Shown piece by piece: positions 62,940 through 64,000 of a stretch of DNA of 64,000 nucleotides; position 1 is the stretch's first letter; each line of letters opens with the position of its first letter. The translations under genes were made by a program, and so were the position numbers. The stretch spans positions 19,759,241 through 19,823,240 of the forward strand of contig NC_067285.1 of the NCBI RefSeq assembly GCF_020740795.1, in the 5' to 3' direction. This DNA is from Apus apus. Its lineage: Eukaryota > Chordata > Aves > Apodiformes > Apodidae. The notes under the pieces are model-generated. The model was not told the DNA's origin. It worked only from the letters and a program-made list of their open reading frames with translations, and made no database searches.

Positions 62940-64000
62940 ATATATAACATGGTGGGCCAGGCTCAGTAAACCACGCAGTGCCCCACTGGGATGAAGAACG
63001 CTACTCCCTTCCAGGAGAACCAGGGAAAAAAACCTCTGGCTCTTTAAACGTCATGAATGAGAGGATTATAATGGCTTTCGTATTCCAGCACAGCCTGGCT
63101 GTGCACGCCCTGCCAAGGCTGCCCCTGAGCTGCGGGGTTACTGCAGGTTAATTCCAGCCGGTGCCTGTTGCCAGAGCCTCGCGGCTGAGGGATGTACATG
63201 CAGCATAACACGTAATTCCAGCAGCCTGTCTCCCCGGCCAGGAATGGCCACCGCCGTGTCAGGCGGGCTCATTAACCTCAGCCAGGTGGTATTTTCCTCC
63301 TGCAATAGCCAGTCCCTCCTCTCTCCGCCCCTTTCACAGCTAGAGGGAAGTGAAAGAAGGGGGAAATCCCCTGACCAAATCTCACTTTAATTGATGCTGG
63401 CTTTGTTAGCTTCCCAGCTCCCCCATCCAACTGCCTTGCAAACATCTGATCATAGCAGTGAATAAGGCCACCTCAGCATGGCACCAGCTGGCTCCATGTG
63501 GAAGCAGGCATAGGGATGGCCTTGTTTGCAGGAGCTTCACCACCCACATCACCTGGGGATAACTGAACCAGCCCATGTTCACTGGCCTAGCCAGCTCCTT
63601 GCAGCCAGGATGCTGAATTTGTCCACAAAATTGGCCCAAGTTTGGTTTCCAGCTGCAGCTTCTGCTGCTGGAAAGCTTTTTTTGTGTGGGAATGCCAGAG
63701 TCACAGCACTGCAAATGGGAGAATGGGGGAGAGTGTGGGAACACGTGCCTGAAGGAGAGAGTGGGAGGTTAGTTGGGAGCTGAGCCCTCCTAGAACAAGT
63801 GAAACAGAGAAGGCAAATCTTCAAACCTCCCGATTATTCAGCCAAGCCTAAAAATACAGTTAATGATCCCTCTGTCTGGATTGCATGAGTGGAACTCAGA
63901 TCTCAGCCTCTCCCTCTTTGTTAAAGGCTGTTATTAAATCCCCTGCCCAAAATAGGTTTTCCTGTACTATCAAGCCCTTCACCACGGCCAGCTCAGCATT
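62940..64000. other. Downstream flank of SCD
   Basis: No gene recognised. A moderately CpG-richer, non-repetitive stretch at about 63100-63330 could be a regulatory element. In other vertebrates WNT8B lies farther along in this direction; none of its exons were seen. Confidence 0.4.

Overview
The window looks like nuclear DNA from a bird. Two spliced vertebrate genes can be rebuilt exon by exon, introns have GT/AG ends, and SCD intron 2 holds a CR1 LINE 3' end with the octamer-type tail typical of avian and other sauropsid genomes. The species cannot be fixed from the sequence alone.

Left third (about 4.4-20 kb, minus strand): PKD2L1, a polycystin-family TRP cation channel, in 15 coding exons from the ATG at 19284 to the stop at 5036. 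All phases fit and predict about 851 residues. A CpG-rich block at 19.55-20.02 kb is its likely promoter area. No gene was recognised in 1-4.4 kb.

Middle (20-42 kb): the spacer between the two divergent genes. It holds a 51-bp minisatellite of about 3.7 kb (24.03-27.77 kb) with higher-order structure. The array grades into a very GC-rich CpG island (27.3-28.3 kb) and is bracketed by two diverged direct copies of a roughly 280-bp sequence (23.25-23.53 and 28.42-28.69 kb). A second, orphan CpG island lies at 32.26-32.59 kb. On the minus strand at 35.3-38.6 kb, four possible exons share one splice phase and end in a 99-residue terminal ORF. I could not match this to a known family. It is the best candidate for an undescribed gene here.

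Right third (42.3-62.9 kb, plus strand): SCD, stearoyl-CoA delta-9 desaturase, complete in six coding exons (360 residues). It has a CpG-island promoter with an SRE-like/NF-Y lipogenic module, a long purine tract, a TATA-like box, and a 3.6-kb 3' UTR ending at AATAAA (62911). The last kilobase is downstream flank.

PKD2L1 and SCD are known neighbours in vertebrates, head to head as here. Their products are unrelated: a membrane calcium/proton-sensing channel, and an ER enzyme making monounsaturated fatty acids.
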